Assembly (NCBI RefSeq): GCF_032854445.1
Contig: NC_088302.1
Location: forward strand, 54,406,046-54,470,045
Length of the DNA stretch: 64,000 nt
Source: Liolophura sinensis
Taxonomy: Eukaryota; Mollusca; Polyplacophora; Chitonida; Chitonidae
Direction: 5' to 3'
A program made the position numbers and the translations under genes. Below, piece by piece: positions 22,006 to 34,700 of this stretch (position 1 is its first letter; every line of letters begins with the position of its first letter). Below the pieces are notes generated by a model. That model worked only from the letters and a program-made list of their open reading frames with translations, did no database searches and was not told the DNA's origin.

Positions 22006-22260
22006 TTACCTCCCAGATATGGCCTTAGTGAGGCTAATACCGATGAGGAATGCTACGACGCCGGCGAGGGGGGTGAGCATCGCTGGAATGAGAGACCCAC
22101 TGCATTCTTTCTTATGCAGGGGAACACTTTTCTTGACCAAGGTGCGAAGACCCTGCAACTCCATCTTCCGAGTCCGCGTAAGTGGAACGTTCCCATTTAA
22201 CACATTCTTGGCACATTTACACAAAAACTGAAGTAAACGCGGATCGTCGCCGCGCAGCAC
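22006..22260 (-). CDS. small Polinton protein with hydrophobic C-terminus
   Basis: An 84-codon frame with KNVLNGNVPLTRTRKMELQ and then a hydrophobic stretch (SLIPAMLTPLAGVVAFLIGI). Small proteins with a VLNGNVPL segment followed by a hydrophobic tail are recurrent between the capsid and ATPase genes of Polintons. The position here, between those two genes and on the same strand, agrees. The frame is intact, unlike its neighbours, though its short length makes that weak evidence for function. Confidence 0.55.
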   Translation of the reverse strand: MLRGDDPRLLQFLCKCAKNVLNGNVPLTRTRKMELQGLRTLVKKSVPLHKKECSGSLIPAMLTPLAGVVAFLIGISLTKAISGR

Positions 22261-22369
22261 GTCAAGTCATATGGTGGAGGCCGCTCGAGCCAGTAGGGAC
22301 AGCAAGGGGTCGTAACGTTGGAGCCGGTGAGACATCGCGGGTGGATCATGCGTACGAAGTTCTATAACT

Positions 22370-22861
22370 TGGGCAGGTAGGCGTACTGAATTTCACCGGG
22401 GAAGATGTGAGTGTGAAGTCGCAGGTGGTCGGGTGTGGCTTGTTTGAAATCCACCAGCAAGTACCCGCGAGGTTCGCCGGTGGCATCCTCAAACGCCTCG
22501 CGCACGTAGTGCGTTCACTCCGGAGCCATCTGTTTAGCGATCGTGGTAATTTGAGACGTGTCTCGAGGGTTTTTAAACAACACCAAATAGAGTGCGTTCA
22601 GGGTGATGGTGCGATGATCTTTGGTTTTGTTGAACAAATTCTGCACAAATGCTGCCGGCGTAGGCACATCTTCTTCAAACCGAACGTTGGATAACGCTGT
22701 GTACAATGGCTGCCACCTCCCGTAACACCACACAACGCTTTGCGGGGTGGATAAATTAGAGCTTGAGAGTGCTCTACCAACTGTTTCACAAACACGGACT
22801 TTCCACACCCCTTCTGTCCGCTGACGATGCAGGTATACGGATGCTCCCATCGAGTATCCAT
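22370..22861 (-). pseudogene. Polinton packaging ATPase (A32/FtsK-like) remnant
   Basis: The minus-strand start MDTRWEHPYTCIVSGQKGCG leads into a Walker A loop (SGQKGCGKS) near 22,815. A second piece in another frame has FVQNLFNKTKDHRTITLNAL and YLVLFKNPRDTSQITTIAKQ (22,650-22,520). A third has REAFEDATGEPRGYLLVDFK (about 22,500-22,440). The family packages DNA into virus-like capsids. The segment between Walker A and the second piece, which should hold Walker B, is shortened and frameshifted. Confidence 0.7.
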
Positions 22862-22883
22862 GGATGAAGCTGGGTGAGTAAGT

Positions 22884-23225
22884 TCAGCTGGGTTCGTGCG
22901 GGTGAGGGTGAGGTACAGCTCGGGTGGTCGCTGTGGTCACCGCCGCGGTATCCACGGGCGGCGAGGATGAGGTAGACGGGCTGCTACTACTGCTCCTGCT
23001 GGTGCTGCTGGTGCTGCCATGCCGCGTCGTGGTGGGTGAAGAATAGACAGGTGTGGAAACGGTGATCGGTACCGAAGTGTTGTTAGGGAGCGATGGTCGG
23101 TGACGCGGGCGGAGTTGGGGTGAACTTGGAAATCCTGTAAATCCTGTAAACCGGGGAGTGATGGCTTGGTCCATGGACGCGTCCTGCTCGGAGGTAAACG
23201 CCGTGGTGGGTAGCGGGATGGACAT
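22884..23225 (-). CDS. hypothetical Polinton protein, Ser/Thr/Pro-rich
   Basis: A 113-codon minus-strand frame whose second half is almost entirely serine, threonine and proline. Its first half reads MSIPLPTTAFTSEQDASMDQ. It lies between the ATPase and a small membrane-type frame on the same strand. I do not recognise it. The low-complexity part may be decayed sequence. Confidence 0.35.
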   Translation of the reverse strand: MSIPLPTTAFTSEQDASMDQAITPRFTGFTGFPSSPQLRPRHRPSLPNNTSVPITVSTPVYSSPTTTRHGSTSSTSRSSSSSPSTSSSPPVDTAAVTTATTRAVPHPHPHEPS

Positions 23226-23482
23226 CAGGTCGTCGCCTGGACAGAGCTGTCAAGCCGACTCGCGATGTCACTCGTCGACTGCGTCGGTGGTAGTGCCCAC
23301 GGGAAAAAAGACTTCCCGGACCAACGGAGGAGCGTCTTGTTGAATTGCCCTTTTAGATATTGAATGTCCGACTGGTCTTGGAGGAGTTGCACGTTGAGTT
23401 CCTTGGCCCACCCACCCATCAAAACTCCGATGTACAAGAGAACTCCGAGCACGGCTGCCACGGTTCCTTTATTCTCGCGCAA
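23225..23482 (-). CDS. hypothetical Polinton protein with one membrane segment
   Basis: An 85-codon frame starting MRENKGTVAAVLGVLLYIGV: a short basic start followed by a single hydrophobic segment and a polar tail. It touches the next frame at 23,225. It resembles the small single-pass proteins seen in Polintons but has no motif I can name. Confidence 0.35.
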   Translation of the reverse strand: MRENKGTVAAVLGVLLYIGVLMGGWAKELNVQLLQDQSDIQYLKGQFNKTLLRWSGKSFFPWALPPTQSTSDIASRLDSSVQATT

Positions 23483-23713
23483 GCCTTGTACCCACTAATC
23501 CATCCCTTGAGGTAGGTCGATGGGGAATGAGAGTCACCCCCATCATCCTCTGGGTTAAATACGTTTGACCTCTGTGGCCGGCACCCAAGAGTTATAGCTG
23601 GGTGGATAGCCGACTCTCTTTGGCCAATTGTTCAGTTTTCCTAGGCAACGTTCCGTTTTTAACATCTTCTCTACCTGATTAAACTTGTCTGCTGCTGCCG
23701 TCACCGGTTGCAG

Positions 23714-24480
23714 TTAGGTCTTGTAAAACGTCAGGAGCAAACGTTCCCCGTTCAAGTCCTCCAGTGTGTGCACGACACGCTGACGAGGGTGGGTGCGGAC
23801 GATGCGGAACATTTCCGTGCTCCAATTCGGGAATTTCTCTTTCACTTTACTTATACACACGAGATCGCCCGCGCGATAACGGTACACCGATTGTTTGGAC
23901 GTGGGTGGACCGTACAACGCTTAACGCACTTCTTTCTGGTTTAGGGCGGTGACTTCGATGGGGGCCCGCCGTATACTCCGGTGATACGCTCGATTGTAGC
24001 CACGGACCAGCGCCGGTAAGACATGCAGACACCTCCGAGTGTTGTGAGCGGTGAAATATTTGCACATGCGTCATTTCAAAGTACGGTTAAACCCTTCGAC
24101 CACGGATTTGGTCTCGTTAAACATGTGAAAGAAAAAGACCCCGTATCCATTAAAAATGCCCGGAACGGTCTTTTCAGAAACTCTTTGCCTTCGTCCGTTT
24201 GCACGTAGAACGGTCGGCGTCCCGTCTTGAAAATGCGTTGAAACGCCTCGATCAGACGAGAACCGATTTTGGTGCGAAGTGGAACCACCGAAGCGTACTT
24301 GGAGAGGATATCGATGCAGGTAAGTAGGTAACTTTTGCTGTCTTTCTCTTTGGCAAACGCTCCCATGTCGACCAAGTCCGCTTGCCACTGACTGTCTATA
24401 CCCCCAACCACAACTCGGTTACGAGGGTAGCGCCGTCGAGCGGGACAGTGACCGCATCCACCCATTCTTTCCATCTGGGT
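23714..24480 (-). pseudogene. Polinton retroviral-type integrase remnant
   Basis: Read from 24,474: a cysteine pair (CGHC) at the end of the zinc-binding region; RVVVGGIDSQWQADLVDMGA with the first catalytic aspartate (about 24,385); YLLTCIDILSKYASVVPLRT; FYVQTDEGKEFLKRPF with the second (about 24,200); and ETKSVVEGFNRTLK with the glutamate (about 24,100) in another frame. The C-terminal part (23,917-23,714) has YRAGDLVCISKVKEKFPNWS, like the chromodomain-adjacent tail of Polinton integrases. All three D,D,E residues are visible but a frameshift separates them. Confidence 0.8.
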
Positions 24481-24489
24481 GTGGTGTGC

Positions 24490-25440
24490 AGCTTATTCAG
24501 GCTAGAAAGGACACAAAGAAGACACCGTCATTCTAGTGCCGTCACCGACTGAGCCATGTATCTATCAATCAAAATTCACTTACGCTGAGTGAACCATAGC
24601 TAAAAAAAAAATAAAAAATAACACACGCGGTGTAGGTGAGAAATAACCAACACAGAGACTGGAGATTCAACGTTAAAATTTTATTGCATGTGAACTCCAA
24701 CAGAGGCAACAGAGAATGAATCACCGATATGAAAGTCTTGGCAATGTTCTATGTTCAAAACTCGGACCCTGGTCACGTCCCTGTAAACACATGGGTAGAA
24801 TGATCACCGTAGGCCTGGGGCAATGGGGGGTAATAGTGGTAAGACCTAAACGCAAAAGAGGTGAGAGTGGAGTGGCTAAAAGCACTTAATCGTCTGCGGA
24901 CTTGTTCTGGCCGGTCATGGAGGGCTTGGGCTGGTTGGCTGCCATATGCTCCACGTACATCCGGGCGAAGTGACGGTTGGCCTTCTTGATAGGCGTCTAG
25001 TTCAAAAACGGACGCAGTTGCTGCTTCACTCTCTTCCCTTGCCCAAGGTTGTGATGGTGCCTTTACGAGCCTGGATGAGCACGGGTCCCTCTTTCAGGTA
25101 ACGGGTACGGGTCTCGCCCACGATGCTGACGACCAGCTCTCGGTCTTACAGCAAGGGTGGAAGGGAGGTCTCGTCGATGGCGCCCGGGTGTGCTTCCGCG
25201 GCAACGTGTGCTACAATGTGGGGGTGGAGAGCCACGTCGTAAGCATTCCACAGCAAGTGAGTCAGCACCGCCTCCACCTCCGACGTCATGGAAGTCTGTT
25301 TCCGCTGCTCCAGATTGAATGTCACGGGTTCCGCCTTCACCTTGTCGTCATCATCCCCGCCGCCGCCACCCCCACCACCGCCAGTGCCGGTGGCATATTC
25401 CTCGGCTGCCACCTGCAACATGTCGATGTTTGGCTTCTAC
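24490..25440 (-). pseudogene. unrecognised Polinton frame with Gly/Asp tract
   Basis: From 25,421 a minus-strand frame has a glycine run and an aspartate run (from GGC and GAT repeats at 25,345-25,385), then EQRKQTSMTSEVEAVLTHLL. A following frame (25,140-25,030) has GETRTRYLKEGPVLIQARKG, and a last piece ends NKSADD at about 24,890. I do not recognise a family. 24,490-24,880 shows nothing coding. Confidence 0.35.
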
Positions 25441-25494
25441 TAGGTTTCGCCAATGGGAGAGGTAGGTGAGGGTGACACCTTCTTTTGTCGGTTA

Positions 25495-26035
25495 GCGCGG
25501 ACCGCGTGCTCAACATTTACAAACCGACGTTTTCGCTCCCCTGTTGCTCATCGGTCCGTCACGCTCTTCCCTCATGGGTTGCGCAGCGCGGACGTCTACA
25601 AAATTCAGGCATCAAAACCGCGTGCTCACCCATGGGTCCTTTTGGGCGCGAAGGAGCTGAAGGGGTTGCGCTCATTGGTCCGTCACGTGCCTCGCTCTGA
25701 GCGCTGACTCAACGACACATTTGCATCGCTCATTGATCCGTCACGCACCACGCTCCTCGTTCATGGCTTGTTGAGCAGCGCGGACGAAAACGACATTCAG
25801 GCGCCAAGACCACGTGGATCACTCATGGGTTGTGCAGCACGGACGTCAGCGAAATTCAGGCGCCAAGGCCGCGCGGTCATCCATGGGTTCGTTTGGCCGC
25901 GAAGGAGCTGAAGGAGCTGCGCTCATTAGTCCGTCACACGCCTCGCCGCGCGTGACCTGAGCGCGGACTCCACAACACACTTCCACCTCCCCAACCACCT
26001 CCACAATGCGATAGTTCTGCCGCTTCTATACTACT
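25495..26035 (-). repeat. Polinton right terminal inverted repeat
   Basis: Inverted partner of the left end. It begins (reading inward) AGTAGTATAGAAGCGGCAGA and contains several copies of a TCCGTCACGnnCCTCGC / GCTCATTGGTCCGTCAC module, so the arm is itself a tandem array. Confidence 0.8.
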
Positions 26036-26083
26036 AACCTGTCATCAGAGACAAGCCAGCGGAGCCAGTGCACAACGGTCCAG

Positions 26084-28440
26084 CAAACAATACAACCAGA
26101 AGTCCGTTACCACACATCTCCGAACACTACTTCATCACCATCAGTGAGCCAGAGGAGACAGAACAACCCCCAACGAACAACCAACCAGCCAAGCCTGTCA
26201 CCACAGAGGACTAACCAATCGAACAGCTCACTCAGGATAAACCAACCGAACCGACAAAAGCACAACCCCCGCGGGGTTAACCCCTCAAATTACCGGCACC
26301 CGTGCAGCAGGACAATTTCCAACCATAGCCAGCTGATCCTAAAGTTATCAACTTGCCTGCAGTAGAACTTTCTGAAGACGAGAAGAATTTACTACTAAGA
26401 GGGATGATATTTACCACCGCACCTAAAGCAAATGAGCACGAGCTTGACGCTGACATTGCAGTATTTTGAAGAAAGCTGAGACTTTGTGATTTGTTGTTGA
26501 TCCCAATTATACCGATGAATCCTTAGTTAAAAATAAGAGTGGGCTTGAACCAGGTAGGGGTATGGATAGAAATTTAGACATTTTCATTGATTTCCTTAAT
26601 CATCACCCACGACCAAATGGTGAAAAAGAAACCTGCAAATAATCTTAGCAAGTTGGAATTTGAAACTCTAAAAGCCCTTCAAGCCAACCCAAATATAGTC
26701 ATTAAAGAGGCAGATAAAGGATTAGCAATCATTATTATGAACAAATTACTACCAGACAAGAATTGAAGAAATACTTAACGACAATCAAACATATGAATCA
26801 ATGAACAGGAACATAGATAACCTAATTAAGCACAAAATTGAAAAATTTGTCAACGACCACGGCACAAACCTAATAAAATCAGAAAAGAATTTTTTAACAA
26901 AATTTGAAGCCAAAACCAGCCAATTATATGGTCTAGCTAAGATTCACAAATTGGCTGAAATCATAATGGCGATACAAGAGCAAAATACTGAATATGTTAA
27001 GTAAAACAACCCAAGCGATCTCAAATTCCGCCCCATTATAGCGGGACCAGTTTGTCCGATTCATCGCCTAAGTCAGCTCGTTGATATCCTGTTAAAACCA
27101 TATGTTCACTATGTCCCATCATATGTTCGGGATGATCTGGATTTCCTAAACTTAATCCCTAATTCCATAAACGATGATGAAATATTTTGTACCTTAGACG
27201 CAACCAGTCTTTATGAAGTTGGGATTACGGCCATTCAATATATACAACATACGGGCCATATCAAAGACCGTTTTATAAGGAATTTGTACTGTCCGGTATA
27301 CGACTCATTTTAGAAAATAGCACATTTGAATTTGGAAATAAAAATTAACGCCGAATTTTAGGCACAGCGATGGGTACAAAGTTTGCACCAACCTACGCCA
27401 CTTTAGTATTAGGATACTTAGAGCAAAAGCTCTACAGTGAAATTGAAAATAACTACGGACGTAATACATGGAAATTCGTCAGAGAGTCATTCAAAAGGTT
27501 TTTAGATTATTTGGATCAGCAAAAAGGCAATATAATGGATATTTTTAGTGCCTGAAACTATATGGACCCAAATATCAAGTTCACGTTATAAACTAGTCAT
27601 GATAAAATACCTTTCTTAGACATTCTCCTTACTCGCTAAGGGAATGAGGTAATCACAGATATTTTCTACAAGCCGACCGACACAAAACACTACCTGGATT
27701 ATAAATCCTGCCACCCACGTCACGCAAAAAATGAGGCCCCGTTTACTCTTGCGAGACGAATTTGCACAATCACACCTAACAAAGAGCTCCGACAAATCAG
27801 ATAATCTGAATTAAAGACTTTTCTATTTATGAGACATTATCCAAAAGAAGTAATAGACATCGGTATTGACGAAGCAAACAAAATAGATATTTCAGTTTTA
27901 ATGACCAGCAAACCAACTTCTAACACCGAAACGCTTTCATTTATATGCACTCATAACCCTAAAAATTTCAACTTCTTTCCCATTATCCATAACAACCGAT
28001 CACTACTAGAATCAAATGATCGTCTCGCTAAAACTTTTCATCAAACCAAAATTATAAACGGTAAAAGACAGGCTCCCAATCTGAAGAAACTTCTAACAAA
28101 GGCTCATTTTACTACCAACTTATTAGAAACCAATTATACAACATCTAAGTTTGGAGACCCACTATGCAAATGCAACATTTAAATAAAAGACAGTCATTTT
28201 TTTGTTTTTACTAATTTTAACTTCAGTATTAACGCTAATATGATCTGTAATTCCCAAAATCTACTGTATGTCTTAACCTGCTCTAATTGTTACAAATTCT
28301 GCATAGGCGAAACCAAGTTCCACATAATGCCCTTCTTTAAATTATTGGTAAATAATGCTCAAACCAGAGGAATCAAAGAACAGTACTTCTTTCATAAATT
28401 TCAATCTGAACTTAGAGAAAACATCGGGAGATAATCTCTC
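26084..28440 (+). pseudogene. Penelope-like retroelement (copy 3), broken
   Basis: Order on the plus strand: a proline/asparagine-rich N-terminus (26,144-26,365); VELSEDEKNLLLRGMIFTTA; SQLYGLAKIHK (26,917-26,950); FRPIIAGPVCPIHRLSQLVD (27,020); LDATSLYEVGI (27,195); GTAMGTKFAPTYATLVLGYL (27,361); IPFLDILLTR (27,608); then FYKPTDTKHYLDYKSCHPRH (27,665). It ends with a GIY-YIG-type YVLTCSNCYKFCIGETKFH (28,265-28,325). This is a complete Penelope-like layout with about six stops or frameshifts. The catalytic box reads KRFLDYLDQQ instead of a DD pair. It belongs to a different clade from copies 1 and 2. Confidence 0.8.
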
Positions 28441-28528
28441 CGAATGGATAATTCCCTGGTCAAGTTCGAACTTTATTATAGTATATGTAATTTGTAACTA
28501 GGACTGATCACCATGGCTTAATGTACTT

Positions 28529-28612
28529 GCATGTATATATAGCTGTCGCAATATATGTTGAAATAAAAAAGCTCTGAAGAACCGTCATGATACGGTGAAA
28601 TAAGTATGCTAA
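28529..28612 (+). ncRNA. candidate hammerhead ribozyme at the Penelope-like 3' end
   Basis: CTGAAGA (28,574-28,580) is followed by a perfect 5-bp hairpin ACCGT/ACGGT (28,581-28,596, loop CATGAT) and directly by GAAA (28,597-28,600). This is the conserved hammerhead core order. Stem III could form between TAAGTATG (28,601-28,608) and the ATGTATATAT side upstream (28,531-28,540), placing an ATA cleavage triplet at 28,539-28,541. Stem I would be a short AGCT/AGCT pairing. Hammerheads in Penelope-like elements are established. Weak points are an A-U first pair in stem II, an imperfect stem III and an uncertain stem I. Confidence 0.45.
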
Positions 28613-31680
<3,068 letters not shown>

Positions 31681-31684
31681 AAGG

Positions 31685-31692
31685 TGACGTCA
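31685..31692. promoter_or_regulatory. CRE/ATF palindrome upstream of ARIH1
   Basis: TGACGTCA, the full CREB/ATF consensus palindrome, lies 100 bp before the ARIH1 ATG. It sits in a stretch with higher CpG content than the surrounding AT-rich DNA and no TATA box. This fits a housekeeping promoter. The role is inferred; a perfect 8-mer can occur by chance. Confidence 0.45.
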
Positions 31693-31791
31693 CAGACGTA
31701 AATACGTCTGGTTAGACTTTCACAGCAAAGAAACCAAGGGTACTAAATTTTGTCAAGGCATTCTGAGTTTGTACCATTGTTTGTGGAGAAA

Positions 31792-34700
31792 ATGGACAGC
31801 GGGGACGATCTGGTCTACGATGACGACTCTTGTGATGAAACCAGTGATAATGACGATGAGGAATTTGTGGACATGGTGGTTGAACCTGAGGCAGGCTCCA
31901 CACACGACCGTCACGAACCTGAAGAATTTCCGTACGAAGTACTGACAGCAGACAAAATTGTACAGTTTATGGTGGATTGCATCAAAGAAGTTAATTGTGT
32001 TGTTCAAGTGAGTTAACATATCGTTAAGACTTGGCGAAATCATTGTGTGTCTTATTGTCTGGCATCACGGTAATATATATTAAGTAAACACAAATAAACT
32101 GAAAGGTCAAGTTTTAAAATGGCGCTAAAGACAATACACAACCCTTAACAATCGTTACAAGATCGCGTTTTTCTTTGTAATGTTTGGACTTAAAATCTGT
32201 TTATTTCCACACACCAGAAAAGTTGTCATGTGTAATTCACATGTTTAATGTATGTCATTTGTGTAGGCTCATATCACATACGCTACATCTTCATTGTTCA
32301 TTTGATCTTCTTTTTTTTTTTCGGTTACATGAAATTTTATTTCTGATTAACTTTCAGTGTTTTCCAGGATATTATTGTATTGTGTAGAAAAACGATGATG
32401 GCCAAAATGCCCACTACCTAAACAGTCACTATATGCTAGAAGGCACTATACCTGGTCAGAGTACCCTTTACCTAAATATTAACTTCATGACACATAGTTT
32501 AGCATTATAGAATACATTTGAATAAGATACGCTGTGCATTTTTGGATCCCTTTTGTTTTACGATATGATGTTTGACACCAAATTCCTTACAATGCATGTG
32601 CTGCTCCCTGCACAATGTTTCCATCACTGCCACCACTAGACAAGATTGACCTTTTGGAGCCAGTGCGACTAATGTAGGCTTGTGTAGTTTAGTCTCATCA
32701 CTGACATCCTTGTGCGGAACTATTTAATTAACATTCATCAATAAAATTGTTTCAGGTGATGGTTGAAACATGTTGTGCATACTTCGGATAAAAAAGAATG
32801 CATGTGAAACAAAGGTTGAGAAACAATTTTTTTATTTGCTCTCATGTATATGATGTAATTTTTCTCGTTATGTAAAGGAAACATTCTCACTGTTAATTTG
32901 TGGGACACCATTGTCGATACATCATTGAAGTGAAGAGAATGGTGAGAACTGTAGTGGTAATATATGTATTGTGGTGCTTTCACTTTCAGTACCATGTACT
33001 TTTTTGTTTTCAGATTCCAGCGACAGTCACCAGAATTCTCCTGCATCACTTTAACTGGGATAAGGAGAAGTTAATGGAAAGGTAAGTGAAACATTTAAAG
33101 CTCACTTGTTGAGATGTGAACTAAACAGAAAGATTTGGATAAAAACGTACACCGGGTAATTTAATGAACTATAAAATGTCTATATTGTGTTGTCTTCTGC
33201 TTCCAGATATTATGATGGTGACCAGGACTCTTTGTTTGATGAAGCTCATGTTGTTAGCCCACATCGACGAGACCTCACTTCAGCATCAGGAAGATCAGCC
33301 AGGGTAAACCTTTGATGTGTAAACACTGCCAAAGCTGAATCAAGCAGTGAGGAATTTTTTTCGCCTTAAAGTAATTTGGGTCCAAGCTGTGTAGTCATTC
33401 TCACCTTAGCCATGGAATTTTGTGAGCAAACTTGTAGCATAGTGCTGGTATTTTACAAAACAACATTGGGGCCTCCGTGGCTCAGTCGGTTAGCGCGCTA
33501 GCGCAGCGTAATGACCCAGGAGCATCTCACCAATGCAGTCGCTGTGAGTTCAAGTCCAGCTCATGCTGGCTTCCTCTCTGGCCATACGTGGGAAGGTCTA
33601 CCAGCAACCTGCGGATGGTCGTGGGTTTCCCCCACGACCATCTGTGCCCGGTTTCCACCCACCATAATGCTGGCCGCCGTCATATAAGTAAAATATTCTT
33701 GAGTACGGCGTAAAACACCAATGAAATAAATAAATAAATAAATACAAAATAACATTGATCTGTTTGGCTTGGGCCTGACTTACCATTGGGCAGGGAAAGA
33801 TACCTCAGTTTATCATGATGACAAAACTACATGGTCATATTTTCTTGTACCACATGTAAGCCTCCTATGAATGCACCAATTATAGTTCATTATGAGATGA
33901 TTAAATTGACTCTCACATTATTGACAGGAAATTGTGGACTACACATTCACATTTATCTCTCTTCTTCTGTTGTTAAAAATCCCTAAAATGCTAATGTGTA
34001 ATTTAGTAAGCTTTAATATTTATTATTCTCATTTTCAGAAAACGAGGTCTGTTACAGCCAACAACACTTCAGACATAACGTGTGAAATCTGTTTCTTGAC
34101 AAAACCGCAAGGTGTAAGTACAATCTTCCATTTTTCCCCTCGGCTTTTGGTCAGCACACCCTGAGCATCAGTATCAGCATCCAGTACCAGTTAAAGCTAG
34201 TTATAGGGTTATTATTGCTCTTATGTTCTAACCTTGCCTTTGAAAAATCAATTTCTAATGTTCAGAGTTCATTTGAGTAAATGCATATTATTATGCTTAT
34301 TTATAAGATTTAAATTTTTATTGAACATTAGATAGGTTACTTAGTCTCTTATATGTATAAAGACAGTGGTACGGTAAGTCTGCATGGTGGTATTTTAAAA
34401 AGTATTGCATGTATTAAGCTCAGGTAGGTCAGACATAAAAGCAAAAACAATATGACACTAGGGGAATATTTCAGCATTGATGCCCTGTGTGCATGTTAAT
34501 TACTGCAAATTACAAAATTTATGACTTAAGTCCCTTATTGTATTAGAATAAATGTTACAAGTGTATTAGAATCAGTGTTAAGGTAACTGTTAAGCACTGT
34601 GTGTTTTGATGTCAGGCTTTCCATGCATGTACACATGTTAAGCACAGTGATGCACGGGGGATATTTCATCACTGATGCCGTGTTTGTGTGCTGATAACAA

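Larger units (their letters stand above)
17265..26035. mobile_element. Polinton/Maverick DNA transposon, shortened and decayed (8.8 kb)
   Basis: The element starts AGTAGTATAGAAG and ends with its inverted copy CTTCTATACTACT. It is flanked by TACCTG (17,259-17,264) and AACCTG (26,036-26,041). A 5'-AG end and a 6-bp duplication are the Polinton standard. Inside are a protein-primed-type DNA polymerase B remnant on the plus strand and, on the minus strand, a capsid protein, a small hydrophobic protein, an A32-like packaging ATPase and a retroviral-type integrase. This gene set defines Polintons. At 8.8 kb it is about half the usual 15-20 kb. All genes carry deletions or frameshifts, and a Penelope-like 3' fragment has been added. 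Confidence 0.85.

Noticed and set aside
17138-26190. Long direct repeat as an unusually long Polinton target duplication
   Set aside because: The precise element ends give a 6-bp duplication (TACCTG/AACCTG). The 105-bp repeat starts about 50 bp outside on the right and is better explained by the Penelope-like 5' tandem repeat.
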